A stretch of DNA of 64,000 nt from Acidovorax sp. GBBC 1281 (GCF_028473645.1 NZ_CP097269.1:5169501-5233500); one strand, 5' to 3'; counted from the stretch's first letter, positions 43,169 through 54,782 are shown. The notes: generated from the letters alone by a model not told the origin. A program made the numbers and translations.

Positions 43169-43933
43169 ATGAAGATGTTCAAGACGATCGCCACCGTAGT
43201 GGCAATGTGTGCCGCTTTTTCCGTGCAGGCCCGCACGCTGGAGGCCGTCAAGAAGGACGGCAAGATCATCATCGCCACCGAAGGCCAGTTCGCGCCCTTC
43301 AACTATTTCCAGGGCACCCAGCTCACCGGCTTCGAGATCGAAGTGGCCAACCTGGTCGCCAAGAAGATGGGCCTGAAGGTCGAATGGAAGACGCTGGGCT
43401 TCGACGCCCTGCTGACCGGCCTGGCGCAGGACCGCTGGGATGCCGTCATCGCCTCGCACGGCGTGACCGAAGAGCGCGCCAAGGCCGTCACCTTCGCCAC
43501 GCCCCACTACTGCTCGGGCGGCATGATCATCGCCACCGACCCCAAGATCCGCACCGCCAAGGACCTCACCGGCAAGATCGTCGCCGTGCAGACCGGCACC
43601 AGCTACCTGGAGAACGTGCAGAAGGTCGCCGGCATCAAGGAAATGAAGAACTTCCCCACCGACGTGGACGCCCGCAGCGCGCTCACCTCCAAGCGCGTCG
43701 ATGCCTGGGTGACCGACAAGTTCGTGGCCAAGGAAGTGGTCGCCAAGAACCCCAAGGCGGGCCTGAAGCTGGGCGACATGCTCTTCATCGAGAAGATCGC
43801 ACCCGCCGTCTCCAAGGGCAACACCGGGCTGGCCGACGCATGGAACAAGGCCTTTGCCGAAGTGCTGGCCGATGGCAGCTACGCCGCCGTGTCCCAGAAG
43901 TACTTCAACGAAGACGTCCGCTGCGCGCCATAA
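43169..43933 (+). CDS. Polar amino acid ABC transporter substrate-binding protein
   Basis: 254-aa periplasmic binding protein (SBP_bac_3). Start ATG 43169 with AGGAA in front gives a signal peptide MKMFKTIATVVAMCAAFSVQA. Family marks are IIATEGQFAPFNYF, LTGFEIEVANLVAKKMGLKVEW, RWDAVIASHGVTEERAKAVTF and VAVQTGTSYLENVQ. It is first in an operon with one permease and one ATPase, preceded by a leader with a terminator-like hairpin. The ligand is a polar amino acid, which one is unclear; two near-terminal residues include a Cys (DVRCAP). Confidence 0.92.
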   Translation: MKMFKTIATVVAMCAAFSVQARTLEAVKKDGKIIIATEGQFAPFNYFQGTQLTGFEIEVANLVAKKMGLKVEWKTLGFDALLTGLAQDRWDAVIASHGVTEERAKAVTFATPHYCSGGMIIATDPKIRTAKDLTGKIVAVQTGTSYLENVQKVAGIKEMKNFPTDVDARSALTSKRVDAWVTDKFVAKEVVAKNPKAGLKLGDMLFIEKIAPAVSKGNTGLADAWNKAFAEVLADGSYAAVSQKYFNEDVRCAP

Positions 43934-43966
43934 GCCGCGGCGCCGGCTTCGAACCGCCTTCCTTCC

Positions 43967-44749
43967 ATGCTCAATGCTCTGTGGCCACAGCACTGGACGC
44001 GCCAGCACCGCAGCAATGCGACGCTGGTCTCCGCCCTGCTGCTGATGGTGTCGGCGCTGGCCCTGCTGGGCCAGCTTCTTTCCTTCCTGCCTGACCCGAT
44101 CGGACCGAACGCCCAGGCGTTCTCCGACGGCGCGCGCACCACGCTGTGGCTCACCCTGGTGAGCGGCAGCGTGGGCCTGGTGCTGGGCACCAGCGCCGCG
44201 CTGGCCCGCACCTCGCGCTGGATCGCGCTGCGCTGGGTCGCCGGGTTCTACATCTGGGTCATCCGCGGCACGCCGCTGCTGGTGCAGATCCTCTTCGTGT
44301 ACTTCGCGCTGCCGGTGCTGGTGCCGGGGCTGAACCTGCCCGACTTCGCCGCCGCCGTGGTGGCGCTGGGCCTGAACGTGGGTGCCTACAACGCCGAGGC
44401 GGTGCGCGCCGGACTGCTGGCCGTGCCGCGCGGGCAGACCGAGGCGGCGCGGGCCCTGGGCCTGTCGCGCCTGCACGTGTTCTTCGACGTGGTGTTTCCG
44501 CAGGCCTTCAAGATCTCGCTGCCCCCGCTGGTGAGCAACTTCGTGGCGCTGCTCAAGGACTCGTCGCTGGCCTACGCCATCGGCGTGGTGGAGTTGACCA
44601 ACGTGGGCAACCGCATCCAGTCGGCGACCTTCCAGCCCATCGCGACGCTCTCCACCGTGGCCATCACCTACCTGCTGCTGACCACGCTGGTCACGCAGAT
44701 CTCCAACGCCGTCGAATACCGCTTCGACGTGGAAGGACGGGCGCAATGA
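43967..44749 (+). CDS. Polar amino acid ABC transporter permease (HisM family)
   Basis: 260-aa inner-membrane subunit with about five helices. Family motifs: [37 protein letters not shown] and the ATPase-contact EAA loop [25 protein letters not shown]. It sits 33 bp after the binding protein gene and overlaps the ATPase start by 4 bp (ATGA). A single permease gene implies a homodimer. The N-terminal 40 residues before helix 1 are longer than in many relatives. Confidence 0.93.
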   Translation: MLNALWPQHWTRQHRSNATLVSALLLMVSALALLGQLLSFLPDPIGPNAQAFSDGARTTLWLTLVSGSVGLVLGTSAALARTSRWIALRWVAGFYIWVIRGTPLLVQILFVYFALPVLVPGLNLPDFAAAVVALGLNVGAYNAEAVRAGLLAVPRGQTEAARALGLSRLHVFFDVVFPQAFKISLPPLVSNFVALLKDSSLAYAIGVVELTNVGNRIQSATFQPIATLSTVAITYLLLTTLVTQISNAVEYRFDVEGRAQ

Positions 44750-45489
44750 GCCAGGCCACGCCCTACATCGTCGCCGACTGCGTGTGCAAGTCGTTCGGCG
44801 CGCACCAGGTGCTCAAGGAGGTGTCCACCACCTTCAACACCGGCGAGGTGACGGTCATCATCGGCGCCTCGGGCTCGGGCAAGAGCACGCTGCTGCGGGC
44901 CATCAACCGGCTGGAGCCCCACGACAGCGGCCGCATCACCATCGGCGGCACCGAGGTGACGGACGACCAGCGCACGCTGCAAAAGCAGCGCAGCGAGGTC
45001 GGCATGGTGTTCCAGCAGTTCAACCTGTTCGGCCACATGAGCGTGCTGGACAACGTGACGCTGGCGCCCCGCCGCATCCACCGCACCCCGCGCGCCAAGG
45101 CCAACGAGCAGGCCATGGCGCTGCTCAAGCGCGTGGGCATGCAGGACCATGCGCACAAGTACCCGTGGCAGCTGTCGGGCGGGCAGCAGCAGCGCGTGGC
45201 CATCGCCCGCGCGCTGGCCATGGCGCCCAAGGTGATGCTGTTCGACGAACCCACCTCCGCCCTCGACCCCGAGATGGTGCAGGAGGTGCTGGACGTCATG
45301 CGCGAGCTGGCCCGTGGCGGCATGACCATGATCGTGGTCACGCACGAGATGGGCTTTGCGCGCGAGGTGGCCGACCGCGTGATGTTCTTCGACCAAGGCC
45401 GCATCGCGCACGACGCGCCGCCAGCCGAGTTCTTCGGCAACCCCGCCAGCGACCGCATCCGCGCCTTCATCGGCCGCATGGGTGCGTGA
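44746..45489 (+). CDS. Polar amino acid ABC transporter ATPase (GlnQ family)
   Basis: 247-aa ATPase with intact Walker [10 protein letters not shown]-loop VFQQFNLF, signature [15 protein letters not shown], Walker [14 protein letters not shown] and switch VTHEMGFA. It overlaps the permease stop by 4 bp and closes the operon; a hairpin terminator follows at once. It drives amino acid import together with the two preceding genes. Confidence 0.95.
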   Translation: MSQATPYIVADCVCKSFGAHQVLKEVSTTFNTGEVTVIIGASGSGKSTLLRAINRLEPHDSGRITIGGTEVTDDQRTLQKQRSEVGMVFQQFNLFGHMSVLDNVTLAPRRIHRTPRAKANEQAMALLKRVGMQDHAHKYPWQLSGGQQQRVAIARALAMAPKVMLFDEPTSALDPEMVQEVLDVMRELARGGMTMIVVTHEMGFAREVADRVMFFDQGRIAHDAPPAEFFGNPASDRIRAFIGRMGA

Positions 45490-45492
45490 ACC

Positions 45493-45514
45493 GGGGAGGC
45501 GCACGCCTCCCCTT
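45493..45514 (+). terminator. Hairpin terminator after the amino acid transporter operon
   Basis: GGGGAGGC (45493-45500), loop GCAC, GCCTCCCC (45505-45512), then TT. Four bases past the ATPase stop codon. Confidence 0.65.
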
Positions 45515-45576
45515 CCCGCCGGGCCACTGGCTTTTTCCGGCCCGCGCGCTTTCGGGTGCGCGGGCGCCTTGTCTCC

Positions 45577-46491
45577 ATGAAACCTGAACGCCTGGGCCTG
45601 CTGGCCCTGCTGGCCGTGACCCTGGTGTGGGGCACGACCTTCCCCGCGATGAAGCTGCTGTCGGCGCACCTCGATGCGCTGCAGCTCATCTGGCTGCGCT
45701 TTGCCATCGCGCTGCTGGTGCTCGGCCCGCTGTGGCGCGGCATGCGCCGCGCCGAGGCGCGCTGGGGCCTCGCGCTCGGCCTGCTGCTGTTCCTGGCGTT
45801 CTGGCTGCAGATCGAAGGGCTGGCGCGCACCACCAGCAACCGCAATGCCTTCGTGACGGGGCTGAACGTGCTCGTGGTGCCGCTGCTGGCCATGGCCGTG
45901 CTGGGGCGGCGCTACGGCTGGCGCCTGTGGGCCGCCTGCGTGATGGCGCTGGCCGGCATGGCGCTGATGTTCCATGAGAACGACCCCTGGAACCTGGGCG
46001 ATACGCTGACCTTCGCCAGCACGCTGTTCTATGCCCTGTACATCCTCGCGCTGGAAGAGTGCGCGCGCCGCACGGCCGCCGAACCCGTGCGCGCCACGCG
46101 CATGGCCGCGGCGCAGGCCACCATGATGCTGGCGGCCTCCAGCGTGCTGATCGCCGTGCGCCACGGGGGGCTGGGCAGCACGTGGGCATCGCTCGCCACG
46201 CTCTCGGTGCCGTCGTGGATCGCCCTGGTGTACCTCGGCCTGCTGGCCAGTGTGGTGGTGGTGACGCTGCAGGCCTGGGGCCAGCAGCGCGTGGATGCGA
46301 TGCGCAGCGCCATCGTGTTCGGGCTGGAGCCGGTGTTCGCCGCGCTCACCGCCTGGGTGCTGATCGACGAGCGCCTGGGCATCGCCGGGGTGGCCGGTGC
46401 GGCGCTGATCGTGGCGGCGCTGATCTTCAGCCAGTGGCAACCCGCACCGCGGCGCACAGCGGGTGCCGGCGGCGCGCAGCCCGGGAACTGA
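45577..46491 (+). CDS. EamA/DMT-superfamily transporter
   Basis: 304-aa membrane protein with ten helices in two EamA repeats: LVWGTTFPAMKLLSAHLDALQLIWLRF opens the first and LGDTLTFASTLFYALYILALE the second; the late SAIVFGLEPVFAALTAWVLIDERL is typical. ATG 45577 is taken as the start. Probably a metabolite or drug exporter; substrate unknown. It is convergent with mrdA, ending 15 bp from it. Confidence 0.9.
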   Translation: MKPERLGLLALLAVTLVWGTTFPAMKLLSAHLDALQLIWLRFAIALLVLGPLWRGMRRAEARWGLALGLLLFLAFWLQIEGLARTTSNRNAFVTGLNVLVVPLLAMAVLGRRYGWRLWAACVMALAGMALMFHENDPWNLGDTLTFASTLFYALYILALEECARRTAAEPVRATRMAAAQATMMLAASSVLIAVRHGGLGSTWASLATLSVPSWIALVYLGLLASVVVVTLQAWGQQRVDAMRSAIVFGLEPVFAALTAWVLIDERLGIAGVAGAALIVAALIFSQWQPAPRRTAGAGGAQPGN

Positions 46492-46506
46492 CCCCGCCGG
46501 GCGGCG

Positions 46507-48447
46507 TCAGGGCTCGATGAGCGGCACGTCGGCCGCGCGCAGCGGCGTGCCGATGGGGGCTGCCGCCTGGCCCTTGCGCACCGCGGCCATGTCCTGCTCA
46601 TTGGGGTAGTCGCCCTGCAGCCAGTAGTCGAACACGCGCCGCGCGATGGGCGCGGCATGCGCGGCGCCGAAGCCGGCGTTCTCCACGATCACGGCCAGCG
46701 CCAGGCGCGGGTTTTCGGCCGGGGCGAAGGCGGCGAACAGCGAGTGGTCGCGCTGGTGGTCCTCCAGCGCCTTGGCGTTGTACTTGACGTTCTGCCCCAG
46801 GCTCACCGCCTGCGCCGTGCCGGTCTTGCCGGCCGAGGTGTAGGGCGCGCCTGCGAACACGCGCGTGCCGGTGCCGCCCTTGTTCACGGCGACGAGGGCA
46901 TTGCGCACGATCTCCACGTTCTTCGGCGAAAAGCCCAGGTCCTGCCCGGGGGGCTGCTGCACTTCGGTGACCTGGCCCGTCACCGTGTCCTTGATCGCCT
47001 TGATGAGGTGGGGCCGATAGCGCGTGCCGCCGTTGGCCAGCGTGGCCTCCGCCAGCGCCAGCTGCAGCATGGTGAAGTTGTTGTACCCCTGCCCGATGCC
47101 CAGCGACACCGTCTCGCCCGAGTACCAGCGGCGCATCTCGGGGCGCCGGTAGGTGTTGCGCTTCCACTCGGTGCTGGGCAGCACGCCGCGCACCTCGCCG
47201 TTGATGTCGATGCCCGTGGCCTGCCCGAAGCCGAGCGGCTTCATGAAGTCGTGGATGGTGTCCACGCCCATGTCCACGGCCAGCGAATAGAAATACGTGT
47301 TGCTGGAAAACTGGATGGCGCGGTGCATGTCCACGCCGCCCAGCCCGCCCTCGTGGCTGCGGAAGGTGTGGCCGCCGTAGGTGTAGAAGCCCGGGTCGTT
47401 GTACACCTGGGTGGGCGAGCGCTTGTTCAGCTGCAGCGCCCCCAGCGCCATGAAGGGCTTGTAGGTCGAGCCCGGCGGGTAGGTGCCGCGCAGCGCGCGA
47501 TTGAGCAGCGGCTTGTCGATCGACTCGTTGAGCGCCTGCCAGTTCTCGCTGTCGATGCCCTCCACGAACAGGTTCGGATCGAACGTGGGCTTGCTCACCA
47601 GCGCCACGACCTCGCCGTTGCGCGGGTCGATGGCCACCAGCGCGCCGCGACGCTCGCCGAACATGTCCTCGATCATCTTCTGCAGCTTGATGTCGATGGA
47701 CAGCATCACCGTGTTGCCGGGCGTGGCCGGGTGGCTGGCCAGCCGGCGCACGGCGTGGCCGCCGGCGGAGGTCTCCATGCGCTCCACGCCGGTCTGGCCG
47801 TGCAGGGTGCTCTCGAAGCCCTGCTCCACGCCCAGCTTGCCGATGTGGTCGGTGCCGCGGTAGTTGGCCGCGTCTTCGGAGTCGTCGATGCGCTCCTTCT
47901 CGCGCTGGTTGATGCGGCCGATGTAGCCGATCGCGTGGCTCGCCACCTCCCCCATGGGGTAGTTGCGAAACAGCCGGGCCTTGATGTCCACGCCGGGAAA
48001 GCGGTAGCGCTGCGCCGTGAAGCGCGCCACTTCCTCATCGGACAGCCGCGTGCGGATGGGCAGCGATTCGAAGTTGCGCGACTCGTCCATGAGCCGCTTG
48101 AACCGGCGCCGGTCGCGCGGGTGGATGTCCAGCACCTTGGACAGGGCATCGATGGTGTCGTCCAGCGATTCGACCTTGGAGGGCGTGATCTCCAGCGTGT
48201 AGGCCGAATAGTTGGTGGCCAGCACCACGCCGTTGCGGTCCATGATGAGGCCGCGGTTGGGCACGATGGGCACCACGGCCGTGCGGTTGCTCTCGGCCTG
48301 CTCGGCGAGGTCGTCGTGGCGCACCACCTGCAGGTACACCAGCCGCGCCACCACCAGGCACAGCGCCATCAACACGACCAGCGCCACCACGAACACACGG
48401 GTGCGGAAACGCGACGCATCGGCTTCGGTGTTGCGCAGTTCGGTCAT
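46507..48447 (-). CDS. mrdA: Penicillin-binding protein 2 (elongasome transpeptidase)
   Basis: 646-aa bitopic inner-membrane enzyme crosslinking peptidoglycan during elongation. One N-terminal helix (about 17-40, VFVVALVVLMALCLVVARLVY), a pedestal with IVPNRGLIMDRNGVVLATN, and the transpeptidase domain with YPPGSTYKPF (active Ser about 327), SSNTYF (SxN) and SAGKTGTAQ (KTG). It follows mreD by 46 bp in the mreB-mreC-mreD-mrdA cluster. The mrdB (rodA) gene that often follows is not within this stretch; the next gene is convergent. Confidence 0.96.
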   Translation of the reverse strand: MTELRNTEADASRFRTRVFVVALVVLMALCLVVARLVYLQVVRHDDLAEQAESNRTAVVPIVPNRGLIMDRNGVVLATNYSAYTLEITPSKVESLDDTIDALSKVLDIHPRDRRRFKRLMDESRNFESLPIRTRLSDEEVARFTAQRYRFPGVDIKARLFRNYPMGEVASHAIGYIGRINQREKERIDDSEDAANYRGTDHIGKLGVEQGFESTLHGQTGVERMETSAGGHAVRRLASHPATPGNTVMLSIDIKLQKMIEDMFGERRGALVAIDPRNGEVVALVSKPTFDPNLFVEGIDSENWQALNESIDKPLLNRALRGTYPPGSTYKPFMALGALQLNKRSPTQVYNDPGFYTYGGHTFRSHEGGLGGVDMHRAIQFSSNTYFYSLAVDMGVDTIHDFMKPLGFGQATGIDINGEVRGVLPSTEWKRNTYRRPEMRRWYSGETVSLGIGQGYNNFTMLQLALAEATLANGGTRYRPHLIKAIKDTVTGQVTEVQQPPGQDLGFSPKNVEIVRNALVAVNKGGTGTRVFAGAPYTSAGKTGTAQAVSLGQNVKYNAKALEDHQRDHSLFAAFAPAENPRLALAVIVENAGFGAAHAAPIARRVFDYWLQGDYPNEQDMAAVRKGQAAAPIGTPLRAADVPLIEP

Positions 48448-48493
48448 GTCGGCAAAGAAACGGTCAGATCAGGGGGCTGGCGGCGATTCGCGC

Positions 48494-49012
48494 TCACAGC
48501 GGGCGGTTCTCGTCGCGGTCGGGCGGACGGCGCTGCGGCGCCAGCAGTATCCAGCTGGCGAGCGGCCACAGCAAGGCCTCCAGGCACGGCGCCACCAGGC
48601 CTTCGAAGCCGGGCAGGATGCCGCCCGACACGATGCGGATCAGCAGCTCGATCGCATGGGCCGCGATGAACAGCGGAAACACCTGCAGCGCCTGCGACGG
48701 CACGCTGAACCACAGCAGGCGGCGGTGCATGTACAGGGCGCCGTACATCAGGGCGCAATAGGCCAGGGCATGCTGGCCGAGCAGCGCGGTCTGGTACACG
48801 TCCATGCACAGCCCCATGGCAAAGGCCACGCCCATGCCCACGCGCTGGGGCTGGTGCACGCCCCAGAACACGAGCAGCACCATCACGAGGTCGGGCGTCC
48901 ACACCACGCGCCCGAGCGGCAGCATGTTGAACGCCAGCGCCACCAGCAGGCTGCCGACGATGAACAGGGGGCGGACCGGCAGCAGCAGTTGCTGCCCGCG
49001 GGGCATGATCAT
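48494..49012 (-). CDS. mreD: Rod shape-determining protein MreD
   Basis: 172-aa inner-membrane protein with five or six helices (PLFIVGSLLVALAFNML, PDLVMVLLVFWGVH, VGMGVAFAMGLCMDVYQTALLGQHAL). Links MreC/MreB with the wall synthases. Start ATG 49012; a second ATG two codons later is possible. Placed between mreC and mrdA as in most betaproteobacteria. Confidence 0.93.
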   Translation of the reverse strand: MIMPRGQQLLLPVRPLFIVGSLLVALAFNMLPLGRVVWTPDLVMVLLVFWGVHQPQRVGMGVAFAMGLCMDVYQTALLGQHALAYCALMYGALYMHRRLLWFSVPSQALQVFPLFIAAHAIELLIRIVSGGILPGFEGLVAPCLEALLWPLASWILLAPQRRPPDRDENRPL

Positions 49013-49076
49013 GCGGACCTCCCGGGGCGGGATGCGGCGGCCACGGCAGGCCCGCGGGGGTGCAGGGCAGCGCGGA

Positions 49077-50024
49077 TCATCGGCGCCCCTTGCGCACCGG
49101 CGCGGCGGGCGCAGGCGCGGGGCGCTGCGGCAGGTCGGCCGTCAGCGGCTTGAGCACCAGCACGTGGCGCGCGCCGTTCACCTGCGCCAGCGGCGCGCAG
49201 TAGATGCGGGCGAAGGCCGAGTCGGCGCGCCGCTCCACGCGCACCACGCGCGCCACGGGCAGCCCCGGCGGGTACAGGCCGTCCACGCCGCTGGTGGTCA
49301 GCAGGTCGTTTTCCTGCACGTCGGCATTGCCGGGCATGAAGCGCAGCTCCATCCCGCCGCCGTGGGCGATGACCGGATCGCCATAGGCCACGCTGCGCGC
49401 GCCGGTGCGCAGGTTCATCACGGGAATGGCCTGGTCGCGGTCGATGAGCAGGGTCACCTCGCTCAGGAACGGGTGCACGCGGGTGACCTGGCCCAGCATG
49501 CCGGACTCGTCCATCACCGGCGAGCCGAGTTCGACGCCGGCCACCTGGCCCTGGTCGATCATCACGCGGCGGGTGTAGGGATCGGCGGCGTCGTAGATCA
49601 CCTGCGCGGCCTGCGACGGCGTCGTCAGGCGCTCGCGCAACTCCAGCAGCTTGCGCAGCCGTGCGTTCTCCTGCAAGAGCTGCTCGGCCTGGTTGGCGCG
49701 CTCGGACATCTGCGCCATGTTGCGGCGGGCCGTGTCGGCATCGGCCTGGGCCACCTGCAGCGACTGGAAGTAGCCCGCCCCCTTGGCGGCGAACTCCACC
49801 GGCTGCAGCATGGTCCACTGCAGCGGGTAGAGCGCCACGGCCACGGCCTTGCGCAGCGGATCGGTCACCTGGAACCGGGCATCCGCCACCATCAAAAACA
49901 GCGCCAGGGCGCTGTAGAGGGCAAGTCGGGAGCGCGGCGAGGGCCCTTGCTTGAAGAAGGGCGGCGCAGACCGTTCGAGCGTACCGAGGGGCATGGGCAG
50001 GCAGGCCGTGGGATCAGGCGACAA
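49077..50024 (-). CDS. mreC: Rod shape-determining protein MreC
   Basis: 315-aa bitopic protein: short cytosolic part with FFKQGPSPRSRLALYSALALFLMVADARF (membrane helix about 33-50), a coiled coil (about 80-125, AQADADTARRNMAQMSERANQ) and two periplasmic beta domains (VMIDQGQVAGVELGSPVMDESGMLGQV). The C-terminal 40 residues are Pro/Ala-rich and basic (RPAPAPAAPVRKGRR). It forms periplasmic filaments that activate PBP2. 150 bp separate it from mreB, with no hairpin terminator seen. Confidence 0.94.
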   Translation of the reverse strand: MSPDPTACLPMPLGTLERSAPPFFKQGPSPRSRLALYSALALFLMVADARFQVTDPLRKAVAVALYPLQWTMLQPVEFAAKGAGYFQSLQVAQADADTARRNMAQMSERANQAEQLLQENARLRKLLELRERLTTPSQAAQVIYDAADPYTRRVMIDQGQVAGVELGSPVMDESGMLGQVTRVHPFLSEVTLLIDRDQAIPVMNLRTGARSVAYGDPVIAHGGGMELRFMPGNADVQENDLLTTSGVDGLYPPGLPVARVVRVERRADSAFARIYCAPLAQVNGARHVLVLKPLTADLPQRPAPAPAAPVRKGRR

Positions 50025-50174
50025 CCGGCCAGGCAGCGGCCGAGAGCCGCGCCAAGTGCGCAGCGGCGGTGGCCCGCCCGCAGCCCTGCACGCCCGGCAG
50101 GGGCGGAAGGAGGACGGCCAGCGGTTGATCCATGTCTTTTCCAGGGCCCCGGCTTCGCGCCAGGGCCGGGCGTG

Positions 50175-51218
<1,044 letters not shown>

Positions 51219-51425
51219 TCAAAAATCCTCTCAGGCACGGCATGCACGTCGGCCTGCCATCGCCGGGTGATATTAGGGGGTGTTTATTGGATTTTTTCGC
51301 ACAATGACCGGCAGTTGGGAGGGTATTGCGGCAAAGCCGGGATAATACCGCATCCCCTGTGAATAACTCCCTCCGGCATGGCCCGGATTTCAGCTTTACA
51401 TCCGGTTTCCCACCCCCCTTCCCCT

Positions 51426-51725
51426 ATGGCACTGACACCCCAGGACATCGGCCGCATCGCCAATCTGGCGCGGCTCGAATTGAGTTCGGACGACAGTGAG
51501 CGCATGCTCACGCAGATCAACGGTTTCTTCGGCATCGTCGAGAAGATGCGGGCTGTGGATACTACCGGCATCGCCCCCCTCGCGCACCCGGTCGCCGCCG
51601 TCCAGGTCGTGGCCCTGCGCCTGCGCGAGGACGTCGCCAGCGAACCCGATCAGCGCGAAGCCAACCAGCGCAGCGCGCCGGCCGTGGAAAACGGCCTGTT
51701 CCTCGTGCCCAAGGTGATCGAATGA
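51426..51725 (+). CDS. gatC: Asp-tRNA(Asn)/Glu-tRNA(Gln) amidotransferase subunit C
   Basis: 99-aa small subunit that clamps GatA and Gat[24 protein letters not shown] is the typical beginning, with [13 protein letters not shown] in the middle. ATG 51426 is preferred to an earlier start at 51378 because it gives the family length. First gene of gatCAB. Confidence 0.95.
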   Translation: MALTPQDIGRIANLARLELSSDDSERMLTQINGFFGIVEKMRAVDTTGIAPLAHPVAAVQVVALRLREDVASEPDQREANQRSAPAVENGLFLVPKVIE

Positions 51726-51735
51726 GGGCGCCCCG

Positions 51736-53238
51736 ATGACCACCCACTCCACCACCGCATTGCACGACCTGGGCGTGGCCGCCCTGGCCACCGAACTGCG
51801 CGAGCGCCGCGTCTCCGCCGTCGAAGCCGCCCAGCACTTCCTGGCGCGGGCCGCCGCCCACCAGAACCTGGGCGCCTACGTCGCCGTGAACGAAGAAGCC
51901 ACCCTGGCGCAGGCCCGCGCGCAGGACGCGGCCATCGCGGCCGGCACGGCGGGCCCGCTGGCCGGCGTGCCCATCGCCCACAAGGACATCTTCGTCACGC
52001 GCGACTTCCCCAGCACGGCCGGCTCGAAGATGCTGGCCGGCTACCAGTCGCCCTTCGACGCCACCGTGGTCGGCCAACTGGCCAATGCCGGTGCCGTCAC
52101 GCTGGGCAAGCTCAACTGCGACGAGTTCGCCATGGGCTCGGCCAACGAGAACTCCGCCGTGGCCCCGGTGGGCTTCGATGCGCCCGCACCGGTGCGCAAC
52201 CCCTGGGACGCCAGCCGCGTGCCGGGCGGCTCGTCGGGCGGCAGCGCCGTGGCGGTCGCCGCGCGCCTGGCGCCTGCCGCCACGGGCACCGACACGGGCG
52301 GCTCGATCCGCCAGCCCGCCTCGTTCTGCGGCATCACGGGCATCAAGCCGACCTATGGCCGCGCCTCGCGCTACGGGATGATCGCCTTCGCCTCCAGCCT
52401 GGACCAGGCCGGCCCCATGGCCCGCTCGGCCGAGGACTGCGCCCTGCTGCTGTCGGCCATCTGCGGCCCGGACCTGGACCGCGACTCCACCTCGCTCGAC
52501 CTGCCGGCGCAGGACTTCACCCGCCAGCTGAACGACGGCATCGACGGGCTGCGCATCGGCATCCCGGCCGAGTTCTTCGGCGAGGGCCTGGCGCCCGGCG
52601 TGCGCGCCGCGGTGGATGCCGCGCTCCAGGAATACGAGAAGCTCGGCGCGAAACTGGTGCCCATCAGCCTGCCGCGCACCGAGCTGTCCATTCCCGTGTA
52701 CTACGTGATCGCGCCGGCCGAGGCCTCGTCCAACCTCTCGCGATTCGACGGCGTGAAGTTCGGCCACCGCGCCAGCGACTACACCGATCTGGTGGACATG
52801 TACAAGAAGACGCGCGCCGAGGGCTTCGGCGACGAGGTCAAGCGCCGCATCATGATCGGCACCTACGTGCTGTCGCACGGCTACTACGACGCCTACTACC
52901 TGCAGGCGCAGAAGATCCGCCGCATGATCGCCGACGACTTCCAGAATGCCTTCCAGTCGTGCGACCTCATCGCCGGCCCGGTGGCACCCACGGTGGCGTG
53001 GAAGCTCGGCGAGCACGGCAACGACCCGCTGGCCGACTACCTGGCCGACATCTTCACGCTGCCCGCCTCGCTCGCCGGTCTGCCTGGCATGAGCGTGCCC
53101 GCCGGCTTCGGCGAGGACGGCATGCCCGTGGGCCTGCAGCTGATCGGCAACTACTTCCAGGAAGCCCGGCTGCTCAACGCCGCCCACCGCCTGCAGCAAG
53201 CCACCGATTTCCACCTCCGCACGCCGGGAGGCCTCTGA
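51736..53238 (+). CDS. gatA: Asp/Glu-tRNA amidotransferase subunit A
   Basis: 500-aa amidase releasing ammonia from glutamine for transamidation of mischarged tRNA. Amidase-signature catalytic residues are visible: Lys83 (AHKDIF), Ser166 in [12 protein letters not shown] and nucleophile Ser190 in [12 protein letters not shown]. It begins 10 bp after gatC and ends 2 bp before gatB. An intact GatCAB implies that glutaminyl- or asparaginyl-tRNA is made indirectly. Confidence 0.96.
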   Translation: MTTHSTTALHDLGVAALATELRERRVSAVEAAQHFLARAAAHQNLGAYVAVNEEATLAQARAQDAAIAAGTAGPLAGVPIAHKDIFVTRDFPSTAGSKMLAGYQSPFDATVVGQLANAGAVTLGKLNCDEFAMGSANENSAVAPVGFDAPAPVRNPWDASRVPGGSSGGSAVAVAARLAPAATGTDTGGSIRQPASFCGITGIKPTYGRASRYGMIAFASSLDQAGPMARSAEDCALLLSAICGPDLDRDSTSLDLPAQDFTRQLNDGIDGLRIGIPAEFFGEGLAPGVRAAVDAALQEYEKLGAKLVPISLPRTELSIPVYYVIAPAEASSNLSRFDGVKFGHRASDYTDLVDMYKKTRAEGFGDEVKRRIMIGTYVLSHGYYDAYYLQAQKIRRMIADDFQNAFQSCDLIAGPVAPTVAWKLGEHGNDPLADYLADIFTLPASLAGLPGMSVPAGFGEDGMPVGLQLIGNYFQEARLLNAAHRLQQATDFHLRTPGGL

Positions 53239-53240
53239 AC

Positions 53241-54746
53241 ATGACCGCCCCATTGATCCACGGCTACGAAGTCGTCATCGGCTTCGAAACCCACACCCAG
53301 CTTGCGACGAAATCCAAGATCTTCAGCCGCGCGCCCACCGCCTTCGGCGCCGCGCCCAACACGCAGGCCTGCGCGGTGGACCTGGCCCTGCCGGGCACCC
53401 TGCCCGTGATGAACCGCGAGGCCGTGGCCTGCGCCATCAAATTAGGACTGGCCCTGGGCTCCACCATTGCGCCGGAGAGCGTTTTCGCCCGCAAGAACTA
53501 CTTTTATCCGGATTTGCCCAAGGGCTACCAGATCAGCCAATTCGAGATCCCGGTGGTGCAGGGCGGCGAGGTGTCTTTCTTCCTGGGTGACGAGAAGAAG
53601 ACGGTGAAGCTCGTGCGCGCCCACCTGGAAGAAGACGCGGGCAAGTCGCTGCACGAAGACTTCATCGGCCAGAGCGGCATCGACCTGAACCGCGCCGGCA
53701 CGCCGCTGCTGGAGATCGTGACCGAGCCCGACATGCGCTCGTCCGAAGAGGCCGTGGCATACGCCAAGGAGTTGCACAAGATCGTGACATGGATCGGCAT
53801 CTGCGACGGCAACATGCAGGAGGGCTCGTTCCGCTGCGACGCCAACGTCTCGGTGCGCAAGCCCGGAGCCCCGCTGGGCACGCGCCGCGAGATCAAAAAC
53901 CTGAACAGCTTCAAGTTCATGCAGCAGGCGATCGACTTCGAGATCCGCTGGCAGATCGAGCAGATCGAGGACGGCCACGCGATCCAGCAGGCCACGGTGC
54001 TGTTCGACCCCGGCACGGGCGAGACGCGCGCCATGCGCACCAAGGAAGACGCGGCCGACTACCGCTACTTCCCCGATCCGGACCTGCCGCCGCTGCAGAT
54101 TTCGCAGCAATGGGTGGACGAGCAGCGCGCGCTGATGCCTGAGCTGCCCCGCAGCATGGCCGCGCGCTTCGTGGCCGACTACGGCCTGCCCGAGTACGAC
54201 GCGACCACGCTGACCCAGTCGAAGGCGATGGCGGCGTATTTTGAAGAAACGGCAAGCACCAGCGGCCAATCAAAGTTGGCGAGTAACTGGATCATGGGCG
54301 AGGTATCGAAGCGTGTTAACGAAAGCGCTCTAACCTTTGAAGCGATCAAAGTTCCAGCCGCAGCTTTAGGTGAAATTATTAGCAGAGTTAAAAGCGGCAA
54401 GCTGAACGCAAAAGGTGGCAAAACAATCTTTGACGGGCTATGGGACGGCAGCTTGGTTTTTGAGAACGGCAAGTTCTATGCAGATGCGGATTTCAAGGTT
54501 GATCTCACCATCGACACCTTGATAGACACACTAGGACTGACACCGATGAACGACTCCGGCGCGCTGGAAAAGATCATCGACGACGTGATCGCCGCCAACC
54601 CCGACAACGTGGCCCAGTTCCGCGCGGGCAAGGACAAGGCCTTCAACGCGCTCGTGGGCCAGGCCATGAAGGCCAGCAAGGGCAAGGCCAATCCGCAGCA
54701 GGTGAACGATCTGCTGCGCGCCCGGCTCGCAGCGGCGTCTTCCTGA
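53241..54746 (+). CDS. gatB: Asp/Glu-tRNA amidotransferase subunit B
   Basis: 501-aa kinase/tRNA-binding subunit. N-terminal [39 protein letters not shown] and [18 protein letters not shown] are normal; the C-terminal tail domain ends [18 protein letters not shown]. Between about codons 334 and 433 the DNA drops to 48 % GC, and there the protein carries an extra segment of roughly 18 residues (about 404-422, [19 protein letters not shown]) that I do not expect in GatB. Reading frame is intact, so the enzyme is probably functional. Confidence 0.94.
   Translation: MTAPLIHGYEVVIGFETHTQLATKSKIFSRAPTAFGAAPNTQACAVDLALPGTLPVMNREAVACAIKLGLALGSTIAPESVFARKNYFYPDLPKGYQISQFEIPVVQGGEVSFFLGDEKKTVKLVRAHLEEDAGKSLHEDFIGQSGIDLNRAGTPLLEIVTEPDMRSSEEAVAYAKELHKIVTWIGICDGNMQEGSFRCDANVSVRKPGAPLGTRREIKNLNSFKFMQQAIDFEIRWQIEQIEDGHAIQQATVLFDPGTGETRAMRTKEDAADYRYFPDPDLPPLQISQQWVDEQRALMPELPRSMAARFVADYGLPEYDATTLTQSKAMAAYFEETASTSGQSKLASNWIMGEVSKRVNESALTFEAIKVPAAALGEIISRVKSGKLNAKGGKTIFDGLWDGSLVFENGKFYADADFKVDLTIDTLIDTLGLTPMNDSGALEKIIDDVIAANPDNVAQFRAGKDKAFNALVGQAMKASKGKANPQQVNDLLRARLAAASS
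54241..54540 (+). other. AT-rich patch inside gatB
   Basis: Counting bases gives 143 G+C of 300 (about 48 %), against roughly two thirds or more on both sides. Third-position A/T codons rare elsewhere (TTA, GTT, ATT, AAA, GAA) cluster here. Consistent with recombination from a lower-GC donor or with an inserted, rewritten segment in the linker between the catalytic and tail domains. Confidence 0.85.
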
Positions 54747-54747
54747 C

Positions 54748-54782
54748 GCCCGCCCTGCCCCGGCCACCGGGGCGGGTGGCCT
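54748..54782. terminator. GC-rich hairpin between convergent gatB and the DUF4124 gene
   Basis: CCCCGG and CCGGGG with flanking CCGCCC/GGGCGG-type pairing form a strong stem with a 3-nt loop immediately after the gatB stop. There is no T-run; it probably ends transcripts from both sides. Confidence 0.5.
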
